DNA of 64,000 nucleotides from Rugalucina vietnamica (GCA_964017185.1 OZ024869.1:72728008-72792007), one strand, 5' to 3'; numbered from the stretch's first letter, positions 10,413 through 22,036 are shown. Numbers and translations: made by a program. The notes: generated by a model not told the origin, from the sequence alone.

Positions 10413-13400
10413 GTAAAGTTTTATTGTGTTCTGACAGGTTGAATACCAGTTTTGTCCCACAAGAGATTATGTAGATAAGTACCTATAGGCTTAAAATTTT
10501 GATTTTGGAAAGTAGAGGGCTTGCCATAGAATTATATGTACTAAAATATTATGATTAACTTATATAATGTCTTTGTTTTCACATAAATTGGATTATCAGG
10601 ATCTGTTGGGATACCTTAACTTTGATGGTTTATGCATACAGTAACAGATGCAAAGTATATCTCTTTTCAGTTTTGCAATTTAAGATAAGCTGGAAATTGT
10701 CACCTAAAATGTGCTTACAAATGATGTGTTCGCAGGGTATGAAACAAAATATGAGCCATGTCATGAGAAAAGCAACAATTGTGGTTTACAAACAGGTCTG
10801 ACACAAACCGAGCTGTACAAGCACAAATAAATAGAGGCCGGAAATTTGAGATTCACTAGAAAATAGAGAAACTGTACTATCCATGTAGTGAAAACAAATG
10901 TGCTTATCAGCTTCACAGTTACTGCAAATAGCTGAACTGCATATGTAAGAGAACAAGAAGTTTATCCTTAGGGCAATATATTGGGCACAGAGGTAATGGA
11001 GAAAATTTATCTAAACCAATAATTACATATAATAAGAATAATTACTCTCAAACCCACAAGTGCTATATTTAGCCCAAACCAGCCTTGAAATGATATCACT
11101 ACCTTAGCATGCTTAGCATTACAGGCACAAATTTTCCACAATTTACATTTGCATGGCCAGCCTCAAAGGTTATAAAACTGCTTTCATCGATGCTAAGCTC
11201 AGCTTAGACTGAAATTTAAACTGTTCATAGATACTGATAAACAAAAACTGTCATACTGCTGATAAATGTTTTAATGCCAACAATTGCTGATAAATGTTAA
11301 AATGTCAACAGTTAATGGCATTTTAACATTAAAAAGCATTATAAATTTTTGTCTCAGCTGAGTTTCACTACGAGGACCGAACAACTAACTAAATGTTATG
11401 AACCACTGCAGAAGCTGAGGGTGAGGTTAAGCCCGCCAGTAATTTTATATTACTGATCATTCCAAGGCGATACTTCTGTGGTGGTTCTTATTGTTTTATG
11501 TCTTGGTGTTTACAAAATTTTTGTGCTGTTGGGGCCTTATGTATGTTATCAAATTTTTAGTTAAGTCTAGGTAACTGAGTGGCCACCTATTGGGAAAATA
11601 GCTGCTCATTCGGCTTACAAAATGTTTTCATGGTATAAGTACCTTATTGTTAGTTTGTTTTTTTTCCCGCCTCGGTTTGTGGAGTGGGAATCTTTTTCTG
11701 ATTGCGCCTTTTCCTCATCGTTGCCTACTTGTACCTTCACATGTCAGTCATGTTTTGAATGAATTCCAGGATAACCTACGTGAACTGATAGAAAAGTCAG
11801 TGAAGGACTGTCCCCGATCTTTCTTCATCTTTGATGAGATGGATAAGATGCCTGCAGGCCTGATAGACACCATCAAACCATACCTGGACTACTATGATGA
11901 ACTCAGAGGGGTGGACTATAGAAAGGCGACTTTCTTTTTTCTTAGGTTTGTGAATGTTATTTTCTTTGTTTGTTTGTGTTGAGGCTTAACATCCCAGTCA
12001 ACAATTTTTCAATCATGTCCGGACAGCGCCAACGCTTTTGGGTTAAACCAGTACTGCAGGGAGTTAATGTGTCTTGCTCAAGGACACAACACGGTGAGTT
12101 ACTTTATTACTGGAGTTATTGTACACAACATACTTTATAATATGAGCCGCGACGCGAGAAAACCGGTCTTCGGGATTTCCGACCAGGTCTGACACAAACC
12201 GAGCTGTACAAGCTCAGAAGCAGGCTAGAAGCTTGAAATTTCGGATTTAAGAAGAAGAGGAAATATACTATCCGTGTAGCGAAAACAAAGGCGCTGATCT
12301 GCGCCTTTGTTTTCGCCTAGGCAAAAATCCGGTTTTCTCACGATGCGGCTCATATACAGCTCGGTTCCAAAAATAACATACCCCTGCAATGTCGCAAAAT
12401 AAATTGACCTCTACACCTTCATTGCATTGACCATTGCTTTATGGCTATTAACCTGGTACGAATGAAACTACTACAATTTGTGCATATGTTTATGTGTGTT
12501 AAAATGGTATTAATTTTATATTGATCATGAGCAGTCCGATCGGACAGGAAGCTGCCTTTGTAATACACCAAAATTCTGACAGATCGAAAGTCAAGTTTTC
12601 AAGTTTAGGCGATTGCTATGGTGTAAGTGCTGTGAATATTGCCACTTTATGGCCTGAATGTTACGCATTGATGCCTATTTGAGACATCTCAAAACTTGCA
12701 CCACACTCGAAAAAGTACAGAATCAGAAACTGGAAGTTTAATGTGCCCACTACCTTGTATATGAGTACCCTGCAAATGCATGTTTTCAGCGCAAAAATTC
12801 TCTTCAAAGTTATCCAATTTAAAAAGTTTGTATCTGAGAATAGCAGTAATAATCGAAATGATTATTTATAGATAGTTTCTATAGATCTGTGCCTCATGCA
12901 ACGCTCACATGCCTGGGGCAATGTTAAAGTTATGTAATGACCTTCTAAAACATAATATATTAATCAAAGGCATTTGTTAATATGTGAATATATTTGATTG
13001 AAATACTGTGACAGGTCATCTTATCAAGACGGATTATATAAGAACCATCCCAGAGAAACTCAAACTAAACAAATATCAGGCTACGTCACTGTCAAGAGTA
13101 AATGGACAGTAAGAGCAGTTTTGCTTCCTTAACACATGCCTGTAATGAAAGGATAAGTGTATATTTAATCATTACTTCAGTACTTAAAATGTAAAGGAAA
13201 TGTGGTGCAAGTTTTAAGGTATCTAAAATAGATGTCCATGAATAGCATTCAGGTCAGAAAGTGGCAATATTCACAGTACATACATCATACCAATCGCCCA
13301 AACTTGAAAACTTGACTCTAAATCTGTCAGAAAGGACTGTTGACTATATGGCCTGTATATGCCTATACTTTAGCGGCCCAGAACACTGTTATTAAGCTCC

Positions 13401-16400
13401 AGATGCTGATCCTGTAAACTGAGGACAATAGTTCCATGTCTTATGAAGAGATGTGTTAAGATATTTACAAATTCTGTCATCATTTGGTAGAAATTTCGGT
13501 TTCAATGGGGTTGGGGGGCAAAATTTCATGACTACAAAAAGGTAGAAATTTTGTTTTTTTCTTGCATGGTGACGATTGTTGTTACTAATGTTTGTATTTT
13601 AGAGCATTCAGTCGACAGAAACATGCACGAATCATGTAAAAATGCACAGAAAATGTTTAAATATTTGCAGTATGAAATATTGTTAGGAAAACTTTTAGGA
13701 GATACCTGTATAGCATATCTGCTAGTGAATATTAGATTACCATATATACTCTATAAATAAAAGTTGCAAAAAGTGCCGTTTCCCATCTGGAATCAGAAAA
13801 AAACTCATAAAGAAGTTAAAACTCTATGTGGCTTGAGAAGCATGTTATTGCAACATTAATTTGTTTTACATTCATCATGTACAACTGAATTATTGTGGCC
13901 AAATATGTATGATAAATTCTACCTAGTTGGTCATGGCCAGTGTAGCGTAACAGACATTTACACCAGCTACACTAACACGGCGACCTATCTCCATAATTCA
14001 ACAATAAAATTCATTTTCAAAAGGTCAAGTATCAAATGCACTAAAAATAGATTAATTGGACTGCACAAACTAATTGGACTGCTAGCCAAACCCATTAATA
14101 AAGTATTGAGCAAAAACCATGAACTAGTTAAGTAAAATCAGATCTGAAAACCTGCCCTCACAGTATGGAAATACCCGCACCTCAAATCTCCGCATCAACC
14201 ATGCGGAACTCCGCACAACATCTGCGGAATTCCGCATCAACTATGCGGAATTCCGCAAAAACATGCGGAATATCAGCATTTTTTGTGCGGAATTCCGCAT
14301 GAACATGCGGAACTCCGCAGAGTTCATGCGGAACTCCGCAGAGGTTTCACAATATGCGGAATTTCTTCCGCATCTCTCATCGGAAACTTTTCCGCACCAG
14401 CAGCGGAAAAATCGGACTTAATACTTTTTTAGTGCGGAAACAATGCGGAAAATATAGACTCAGACAATTTTTGAAGCGGAAAATATCTAAGATTATTTTG
14501 CATGCGGAAAATAACTTAGAAAAATTTTACTTGGACAATTTTTGTATATGGGACTTTTCTTAGTGTCAGTGTCCCACTGTATCTTAGGAAAATTATAGTG
14601 CAGAGATTTTTACTTTTTACAAACAAAAAACTTCATAAAAAATACCAAATTATCGCTGCCATGTATTTCTGGAGTCAAACTGTCAAATGTTAGAGACCAT
14701 GCGCAAAGGATATCATTATCGGGAGATTTGAAATTATGTCCAGGAATAGTCTGGGAAATGTCAGGTAATTTCGCTTCCGCCCGAGAGTGGCAACCCTTTC
14801 TTGGAGGTCCATTCAAATACTCCATAGACTCTACTCTTTTAGCTATTTAATCGGACAAAGATGAATAATAAAGATGCAGACGATTTCATGGAAACAATTT
14901 AGTTTATTGAAATTTTATAACTTATGCAATTCGTTTTGGCAAACTTTATAATGTTAGGAATTATGTATGTGTACCAGAAGATGGCTCAAAAGTTAGCATG
15001 TTCGATTCCACACATGAAAATATTTCTAATCCCATTTTCGCTTCCACTGATTCAAGAGCACTTGTTAGTTTCAACTGACAAAAGAAATGTGCCCTAAGTA
15101 CTAGTAATCTGCCCCAAACATGCTTGTCTAGGAATAGTGTGGTTAGGATAGCTGACTGTCCAGATATGACCATAGCTGTTGACTACATGTGGACATAAAG
15201 CAATGAAACAAACAAACACAACCATATTGAGATAATGTAATAATATACATTTCTTTTGTCTCTCTTGACTTTAAACCAGCACCTCAAACCCCTGTATCGC
15301 ATTGAGCAGAGCTCCGCATCACATGCGGAATTTTTTCCGCACCACATGCGGAATTCCGCATCAGACCATTTTGAATATATTATTGCTGACCAATAGGAAA
15401 TCAGAATTTCAAGTACTGACTCACTTCCTGTTTTCAAATATTAGAGGGAGTATTGTTTGAAAGGAAGTGTTGTAACATGTGCCATTTTTAGCTCACCTGA
15501 GCCGAAGGCTCATAGGTGAGCTTATAGTATACCCATGCTCCGGCGTCCGTCCGTCGTCCGTCCGTCCGTCCGTCCGTCGTCGTCCACAATTTCAAAGATC
15601 TTCTTCTCTGAAACCGCTGGGCCGATTGTTCTCATATTTCACATACACCATCTACAGGTAGGGGGAAAGAATAATTGTGTTTTTTTTTTTGATCGGATAA
15701 GAACTCTGGTTGCTGTGGCAACTTATGCTTCCCATAGACTTGTAATGGAAAAAAGTGAAAATTGCTAGTTTTTGCTGTCTTGTTGGAGATATTTGAATTT
15801 TGTTTTTGCAGAAATGTTTATTGAGTAGTCCTCTACGTTTCATGTGACTTTTGTCCTAATCCTTTGTTTTGATTGGTTGCAGGGGCCCCATAAAGGGCAA
15901 AATTTCGAAAAACATTCAAAAATCTTCTTCTCAGAAACTGTCAAGGGGATTAAGCCTGTACTTTGTATACATGTTCCTGACAGTGTCCTCTACATAATTT
16001 GTGTTTTTTATTCCAGGCGGATAAGAACTCTGGTTGCTATGGCAACTTAAAGTTTCCATAGACTTATAATGGGAAAAGTGGAAATCGGCTATTTTTCCGC
16101 TAAAATTGCAGACATTTGAATTTTGTTTTTGCAGAAATGTTTATTGAGTAGTCCTCTACGTTTCATGTGACTTTTGTCCTAATCCTTTATTTTGATTGGT
16201 TGCAGGGGCCCCATATAGGGCAAAATTTCCAAAAACATTCAAAAATCTTCTTCTCAGAAACTGTCAAGGGGATTAAGCCTGTGCTTTGTATACATGTTCC
16301 TGACAGTGGCCTCTACATAATTTGTGTTTTTTATTCCAGGCTGATAAGAACTCTGGTTGCTATGGCAACTTAAAGTTTCCATAGACTTATAATGGGAAAA

Positions 16401-16875
16401 GTGGAAATCAGCTATTTTTCCGCTAAAATTGCAGACATTTGAATTTTGTTTTTTGCAGAAATGTTTATTGAGTAGTCCTCTACGTTTCATGTGACTTTTG
16501 TCCTAATCCTTTATTTTGATTGGTTGCAGGGGCCCCATATAGGGCAAAATTTCGAAAAACATTCAAAAATCTTCTTCTCAGAAACTGTCAAGGGGATTAA
16601 GCCTGTACTTTGTATACATGTTCCTGACAGTGGCCTCTACATAATTTGTGTTTTTATTCCAGGCGGATAAGAACTCTGGTTGCTATGGCAACTTAAAGTT
16701 TCCATAGACTTATAATGGGAAAAGTGGAAATCGGCTATTTTCCGCTAAAATTGCAGACATTTGAATTTTGTTTTTGCAGAAATGTTTATTGAGTAGTGTT
16801 TGACGTTTCTTGTGAGTTTTGTCCTAATCCTTTATTTTGATTGGTTGCTGGGGCCCCATAAAGGGCAAAATTTTG

Positions 16876-16907
<32 letters not shown>

Positions 16908-19900
16908 ATTCAAAAATCTTCTCCTCAGAAACTGTCAAGTGGATGAATCCTGTACTTTGTATACATGTTCCTGACAGTACTAAGCCTCTACATAATTTGT
17001 GTTTTTTATTCCAGTCGGATAAGAACTCTGGTTGCTATGGTTTCCATAGACTTATAATGGGAAAAGTGGAAATTAGCTATTTTTTCTGGATCAATTGTAG
17101 GTGTTTGAATTTTGTCTTTGCAGAAATATTTATTGAGTATATCTCTATGTTTCATGTGACTTTTTTCCTAATCCTTTATTTTGATTGGTTGCTGGGGCCA
17201 CATGAAGGGTAAAATTTGGAAAAACATTTAAAATCTTCTCAGAAATTGTCTATGGCATGAAGCCTTTGTACTTTGTATACATGTTCCTGAAAGTAGTCTC
17301 TACATAATTTGTGTTTTTTATTTCAGTCGGATAAGAAATCTGGTTGCTATGGCAACTTAAAGTTTCGATTGACTTAAAACGGGAAAAGTGGAAATTGGCT
17401 ATTTTTTTCTGGCCCAATCGCAGATATTTGAATTCTATTTTTGCAGAAATGTTTATAGAGTAGTCCTCTACAGTTTGGTTGACTTTTGTCCTAATCCTTT
17501 ATTTTGATTGGTTGGTGGGGCCCCATAAAGGGCAATTTTTTTAAATAAATATTTGGTTAATATAGCAGATCTCAGGTGAGCGTTTGCAGGACCGTTGGTC
17601 CTCTGGTTAAAATTGTGTTATAATGAAAATTATAGTTAAGGAGTTTAGTTCTTTAGCATTGTAAGTAGCCAGTATTTATATGAATTGTCTTTTTATGTTG
17701 CTCTATGCCTTCTCTGTGTTGAAATTTGCTACTGCAGATTGCTTCAATAAATTTTGTCTCAGTCCATGAATTTTACCTATAGGACTTACGGCTTATCAGC
17801 TACTAGGATCTAGTAAAAATATAACATGAAGTGTAGAGAAAATCCCGCCCACTTTTGCAAACTCTTGGCGTGAGTCTCTTTGGTAAATTTAGTTCAACAA
17901 AACAATGATTCAGGAACATTAGAATCTCTAGAGTGGGATGTTAAACCACAATACAAAATTACAGGTCTTCATATACAATAGTTATTTCTCAAAGCAATTC
18001 AGACATAACTTTCTCCAGATTAAAATGTGTTTCCTTTGCATTCTCTGAAACAGCTTGACCTTTAGCTTTGTTCTTACTGTCCCGGTTCTACCCTGGTGAA
18101 TGCAAGCCAGTATACTGTGATAAACCGAGTAACTGTTTCTACCAAAATTGATCGTGTTCTCAGTCACGGTGTTACCGTGTAGCCCCAGTCTTGTTCCTAG
18201 TTCTACCATAGTGTTGTCATGGTGCAGGCCGGTGTGCCTCGATTTTACAACGGTAAAGCCTGGTATCGTCCCGGATCACCCCAACTGTCACCTGTGTGAA
18301 CCGGGAAAGCACTGAGGCAAACCAGGGTACACCATGGCCAAATTATTAAAGCCGGTTTGCCCCTGTGGCATCTTGGTTCACCCTGGTAGAGTCCCGGTGA
18401 AGCCCTGGTTTGTGCCGGAATAGCCCTATGTTGTCCCTGTTACCCACGGTTTGCACCGGATCGTCTTGGTTTATCAGGGTCGAGTCCCATGCCATCAAGG
18501 TTTGTCACTGTGTCGCTCCGGTTTTTGACATCTCTCACAGTTCACCCGAGTTTACCCCGGCTGTATTAAACATTTTTATACAACCATGAAGGCTCCCCGG
18601 TTTATCTTGGTTCTTCCCAGTTTGCCACGGTAGCACTAAGGTTCTATCACGGTTCGTTACGGTTCATCCTGGTTTACCCTGGTTTGATTTACCCCGGGCG
18701 AACTGGGGAGCTAAACCGGGACAGTGAGAACATAGCTTAAGTAAGAATGGAGATTGTACAATCAAATTCAAAATCCCACACCGGATACCAGGCGAGTGAT
18801 TAAGTACAGCACAATACAACATGAAAATGTTACAACACCCATGAAGAGCAAAATGATTACTTCTGTCTCAACAAAGATAGCCATCTGGCTTACATCAACC
18901 AAATATAAAAGTGACAAGTACAACAGAAAAGCAGACAGAATAAACAGAAAACATAAAGAAAAATCACACCAAAACCGCCTTGGAACTGTCAGTGAAGAAA
19001 TTACTGGAGGGCTTGAATAAATTTTATGTGGCCACAATCCTCACCATTCGACCCTTAAAAGCCAAATAAAAGTCACATGAAGCCTAGGGAATGCTGAGTC
19101 AAACATTTGTATAAAGCAGAAAATGGTTCAGGTCACATGACCAAGGTGGTCGCCACACCCATATATGGTAAAAACTTTCTGGAACAGAAAATCCAATATA
19201 GAATTCTGCAGGATGCGGAGCTCCCCATCATGCGGAATATGTTCCGCATCATGCGGAATATGTTCCGCATCATGCGGAATATGTTCCGCATCATGCGGAA
19301 TATGTTCCGCATCATGCGGAATATGTTCCATATCAATCTGCCTTGCGGAATTCCGCATCATGCGCAAGATGCGGAAAATATGTTCCAATACTCAGCATCA
19401 GTGCGGAATTCCGCATTCAAATTCCGCTTGATGCGGAGTATTGGAACAAATTTTCCGCATCATGCGGAGAAGTCTCCGCTGCTTATCCGCAAGCTGCGGA
19501 GAATTCTTCGCATGATGCAGAAAAATAAGCGGAACATTCTCCGCATGCAACATCCTTCTTCTTTTTCATTTTTTACAGTTTGATTTCCGCACGATGCGGA
19601 AATATTGTTCCAATACTCCGCATGAGAATTTCCGCATAAAACATGCAGAAAATGGAGTTTCGTGCGGAGAATCTAGGTACGGGTAATAAAACATAGATTA
19701 GAGGCTGTGCAAAAAAAACAAGGGAATACTTGTACAGTGTGTCTACAAACTTTTGTAACACAAAATGATTGGGGCAATTAATGCTCGTTGCACAAATGAT
19801 GAAAGTTGATTCTGCAGCATTCGGTTTCAAGTTAAAAGCATTTCCAATAGTGCATATTATGACCATGTTATACTAATTCATTTTCCATTACTTATAATAT

Positions 19901-21785
19901 GTTAGCTTTGCCTGAATGAGTAGCTATAACTGTTTGTTATATTTGGGCTCTGGTTTTTGGGCTCTACAGTATCGTTCCCCCCAAAGAACCAACACGCCAC
20001 TTTCATATATTGTGTAATACATGGCAACACATATGCATGCAAAAGCTTTTGTTGGTTCTCGGGGGGGAACAATACTCTATAAATCTTTTTCCTAATTACT
20101 ATATATATTTCATACAAAAAATGATTGTTCTAGCCAAAAATCCAGATCCTGTGGCAGGACACAAGGAAAACTAATTCTGTTATCCAGTAGTGCATTATTC
20201 AGGGAAGTTAACCTGTGCATAAGAAGAGGATGGCCTGAGCTTTTTGTTTTTCCAAAAACCATAGGCATTTTTAAATAGAAATGGTCAATGCTTCTTGGGA
20301 ATACGCCAAAGGCAGCTTCCTGTCAGATCGGACTGCTCATGATCAATATAAATCTAATACCATTTTAACACAAATAAGCATACGCACAAAATGTAGAGAT
20401 TTCATTCGAACCAGGTCAACAGGCATCAAGCAATGATCGATGCAATGAAGGTGAAGAATTCTTTTCAGCTGTAAAAATTGAAAATTTTGTTCGAAAACTT
20501 TTGATACTTTTAATATTGTTGCTCAATACATAAATCATGGGTACATGTTAGAATCGCCTCACCTCATCGTGGCGTTTCTAACGAGTACCCTTAATCTGTC
20601 TTTTAGATCAAAAATAGTTATACCCCAGTAAACCCCAGTTTTTCTATATAAAAGTGGGGTTAAAGTGGGTATCCAATACATGGACACGTTTGCATGATGT
20701 AAATTGTTTGGGTGTTTCATGTATATGCATTTGAAGTTGAGCATCAGAGCTTACATGTATGCTTTTGTCTAATTACTGAATTACATTCTAAGAAGGCTGT
20801 ATACTTACAGTAACACAGCCGGCAATGATATAGCTGAGGAGTCAATTCAACACTGGACTAATGGTAATCCTAGAGAGAAAATAACACTAAAAGAGATGGA
20901 AAAAGTTATCCAGTTACCAGCTCTTAATGCAAAAAGTAAGTTTGCGAAAGCATTACCAAAAACTTGCCCATACAATATACGGAGAATTTTTCAGCTGTAA
21001 ATGAAAAATTTGATTGGAAAAATTGCTCAAAAACATTCATTGTTGGTACATGTACTTACAATCTATGTTCATAAGCAAATGTAAGGAAAAAGTGTTTACC
21101 TTCATAAACCCCAGTTTTTACTTTATAAAAGTGGGTTATAAGGGGTAGTACATTACAGGGACATGTTTTCCTGATGCTTTGTATGGTTTGTTCCTGCATT
21201 TGTGCTTGTATTACAAAATGTTAATCGGAAGACTTCCAGTGTGACACATTGAAACTGTGCAGCATACATGTATCTAAAGACAATGTTTAAACTTCATTAA
21301 TAAAGATATGGAAGGAAGCAAAACCAAGATCTCTATTCTCCATGTTTCGTACAAAATCCTAAACTGTGTTTAGCATTTTATCTGTTTTATATCCAATGCC
21401 ATGCTAAAATGAATTGTGCAGTGTAATGTAAAGAAAGAAATGCACACCACAGACACATAACTTTGTTTATTTTGAATAACTGGTACCTACTTTTCATTGA
21501 TTGTTTCTGATTACAGGTGGTCTATGGCATAGTGAACTCATTACCAAGCACCTCATCACAGCATATATACCGTTCCTGCCCCTAGAGAGGCGCCATATCA
21601 AACAGTGTATTAGAGATGGACTGATTCAGAATGGGTATTATAAGGCGGAAGACATAATATCAGAGAAAAAAGTGCAAGAGATAGCGGATGAACTGTTATA
21701 TTATCCTGAGGGGGTGGGAATTTTCTCGACAACGGGGTGTAAGCGTGTTGTTGAAAAGATTGGACTTATTATGGAGGACTTGTGA
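10150..21785 (+). CDS. Torsin-family AAA+ ATPase (5'-incomplete), join of four exons
   Basis: CDS = 10150-10412, 11770-11945, 20811-20935, 21517-21785, about 277 codons. Animal torsins are about 330 residues, so only the N-terminal signal region is missing. Torsins are ER and nuclear-envelope lumen ATPases activated by LAP1/LULL1-type partners (family knowledge). In order: a GQHL region, Walker A GWTGTGKN (visible residues 41-48), Walker B FFIFDE (105-110), sensor-1-like FLSN across the exon 3/4 joint, and the C-terminal TGCK. All internal junctions are GT-AG and keep frame. I cannot tell which torsin subtype this is. Intron 3 is about 8.9 kb and mostly repeats. Confidence 0.93.
10746..10950 (+). 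mobile_element. TGAGCC-ended MITE, degraded copy in torsin intron 2
   Basis: Keeps ATGAGCCATGTCATGAGAAA, CAGGTCTGACACAAACCGAG and TACTATCCATGTAGTGAAAA of the family. The second half of the central hairpin and the right end are decayed. Confidence 0.6.
10951..11769. other. Rest of torsin intron 2
   Basis: No second gene is seen. A repeated word near 11260-11340 (AATTGCTGATAAATGTTAAAA against TTAATGGCATTTTAACATT) forms weak local dyads. Confidence 0.45.
11770..11945 (+). CDS. Torsin exon 3 (Walker B)
   Basis: Acceptor AATTCCAG|GAT, phase 0. Donor CTTAG|GTTTGT, leaving two bases (AG). It encodes DNLRELIEKS and the Walker B stretch RSFFIFDEMDKM, then AGLIDTIKPYLDYYDE, all strongly torsin-like. 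The split last codon becomes Ser with the first base of exon 4. Confidence 0.93.
11978..12115 (+). mobile_element. SINE fragment (core/tail)
   Basis: Contains ACCAGTACTGCAGGGAGTTA followed by ATGTGTCTTGCTCAAGGACA, shared nearly exactly with 51340-51390. The second string resembles a conserved core found in several animal SINE groups (recalled, not checked). The tRNA head is absent. Confidence 0.55.
12141..12353 (+). mobile_element. TGAGCC-ended MITE, best-preserved copy
   Basis: Ends: TATGAGCCGCGACGCGAGAA and, inverted, the TTCTCACGATGCGGCTCATA border. Inside: CGGTCTTCGG, GACCAGGTCTGACACAAACC and a central hairpin made of GCGAAAACAAAGGCGC and GCGCCTTTGTTTTCGC. About 210 bp, no coding capacity. 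It lies in torsin intron 3. Confidence 0.85.
12410..12560 (+). repeat. Repeat, inverted partner at 20290-20455
   Basis: Shares ATTGATCATGAGCAGTCCGA / TCGGACTGCTCATGATCAAT, the GGAAGCTGCC/GGCAGCTTCC word and a TTCATTGCAT...GATGCAATGAA match. The two copies sit near opposite ends of the long torsin intron, in opposite orientation. Confidence 0.7.
12570..13336. mobile_element. Element with ~140-bp inverted ends, old
   Basis: 12570-12716 and 13203-13336 are imperfect inverted repeats: CTGACAGATCGAAAGTCAAG against CTTGACTCTAAATCTGTCAG, and GTGAATATTGCCACTTT against AAAGTGGCAATATTCAC. The interior has no ORF. The layout suits a decayed TIR element or foldback element. Confidence 0.6.
13337..14139. 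other. Torsin intron 3, nothing recognised
   Basis: Short open frames at 13551-13760 and 13893-14135 have no motif and no splice context. No known repeat family was recognised. Confidence 0.45.
14150..14540. repeat. GCGGAA/TTCCGC palindrome cluster
   Basis: Dozens of TGCGGAATTCCGCA-type words in both orientations, about every 12-30 bases, with looser spacing toward 14540. A smaller patch of the same words is at 15308-15368, so the two may be the ends of one element of about 1.2 kb. Clear terminal repeats were not found. Confidence 0.75.
14541..15307. other. Between the two GCGGAA patches, no gene seen
   Basis: Possibly the interior of a GCGGAA-bounded element. Several 60-80 codon frames are present with no recognisable domain. 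Confidence 0.4.
15308..15368. repeat. Second GCGGAA patch
   Basis: Four TCCGCATCACATGCGGAA-like words. Same motif as 14150-14540 and 19206-19670. Confidence 0.75.
15485..17608 (+). mobile_element. Class A hairpin-ended element with 323-bp modules
   Basis: Start: TTTTTAGCTCACCTGAGCC, inverted AGGTGAGCTTATAG, then a CGTCCGTCCGTCCGTC tract. Body: about five tandem modules. CATGTGACTTTTGTCC recurs at 15841, 16164 and 16488 (323-324 bp), then in altered form near 16809 and at 17153. Every module carries ATTTTGATTGGTTG, CTTCTTCTCAGAAACTG and GGTTGCTATGGCAACTT. End: CTCAGGTGAGCG, then the AGGACCGTTGGTCCT hairpin and CTGGTTAA. An A-run at 16876-16906 interrupts one module. Confidence 0.85.
17609..18068. 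other. Torsin intron 3, nothing recognised
   Basis: No repeat family or coding exon was identified. Confidence 0.45.
18069..18732. mobile_element. TIR element filled with CCGGTT/CCCTGGTTT words
   Basis: Inverted ends TGTTCTTACTGTCCCGGTT (left) and TGTTCTCACTGTCCCGGTT (right, reversed). Nearly the whole 660 bp is variants of GTCCCGGTTYACCCTGGTTT, on both strands. Non-coding and non-autonomous. The superfamily is not assigned because no target duplication is clear. Confidence 0.7.
18733..19096. other. Torsin intron 3, no gene supported
   Basis: Overlapping open frames of 88-89 codons exist on both strands (18754-19037) but have no motif and no intron borders. Confidence 0.4.
19097..19190 (+). 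mobile_element. Class A module fragment
   Basis: Contains GGTCACATGACCAAGGTGGT and CGCCACACCCATATATGG of the class A module, without either element end. It abuts the GCGGAA cluster. Confidence 0.6.
19206..19670. repeat. GCGGAA palindrome cluster with a 21-bp tandem core
   Basis: The unit CATCATGCGGAATATGTTCCG repeats about five times at a 21-bp period from 19227 to about 19331. More loosely spaced TTCCGCAT/ATGCGGAA words follow to about 19670. Because 21 is divisible by 3, both strands stay open in several frames. This is a by-product of the period, not a gene. Confidence 0.85.
19671..20289. other. Torsin intron 3, nothing recognised
   Basis: A short dyad is present near 19972-20073: CGTTCCCCCCAAAGAACCAA against TTGGTTCTCGGGGGGGAACA, about 60 bp apart. 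No coding content was recognised. Confidence 0.45.
20290..20455 (-). repeat. Inverted partner of 12410-12560
   Basis: See 12410-12560. Orientation is opposite and identity is moderate to high over about 150 bp. Confidence 0.7.
20462..20699 (-). mobile_element. GC-cored palindromic MITE, copy 1 (degraded)
   Basis: The core hairpin (GTTAGAATCGCC...GGCGTTTCTAACGAGTACCC) and the ACCCCAGTTTTTCTATATAAAAG block are recognisable. The left end is decayed. It is about 110 bases upstream of torsin exon 4. Confidence 0.75.
20811..20935 (+). CDS. Torsin exon 4
   Basis: Acceptor TACTTACAG|T completes the Ser codon, giving FLSN then AGNDIAEESIQHW. Donor AAAA|GTAAG leaves one base. It is too short to stand out as an ORF and was found by continuing the torsin reading frame across the long intron. 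Confidence 0.88.
20951..21176 (-). mobile_element. GC-cored MITE, copy 2 (core lost)
   Basis: The ends CATTACCAAAAACTTGCCCA and ACATGTTTTCCTGATG and the ACCCCAGTTTTTACTTTATAA block remain, but the GC core is deleted. It starts 15 bases after the torsin exon 4 donor. Confidence 0.7.
21517..21785 (+). CDS. Torsin exon 5 (C-terminus)
   Basis: Acceptor GATTACAG|GT completes a Ser codon. It encodes GLWHSELITKHLI, then IPFLPLERRHIKQCIR, and the C-terminal TTGCKRVVEKIG motif (torsin GCK sensor-2 region), ending ...IMEDL before TGA at 21783-21785. A TGAGCC-type MITE starts 19 bases after the stop. Confidence 0.93.
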
Positions 21786-21803
21786 TTTTGGGTGATGAAC
21801 AAA

Positions 21804-22036
21804 TGAGCCACATCATTATGAAATTAACAATAGTTCTGACCATTTCCGAGACAAAACCAGGCTATACAGTCACAAAAGTAGGCTAGTGGCTTCAAATTTT
21901 GGATTTATTATGTAGCAGGGGAATAGTACTCTCCAAGTAGTGAAAACAAAGGGGCTGATCTGCTGTGCAGTAACTGCACAGCTGATCTACGCTTTTGTTT
22001 TTGCATAGTCAAAATCTGGTTTTCTTGTGACACAGC
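21804..22036 (+). mobile_element. TGAGCC-ended MITE in the torsin 3' UTR position
   Basis: Starts ATGAGCCACATCATTATGAA 19 bases past the torsin stop. It has the GTGAAAACAAAGGGGCTGAT arm and its inverted partner, with TTCTTGTGACACAGCTCA at the end. No AATAAA lies before it, so the torsin transcript probably runs into or through this element. Confidence 0.75.

Noticed and set aside
19107..19583. 158-codon open frame
   Set aside because: Produced by the 21-bp tandem repeat. Open frames appear on both strands of the same stretch.
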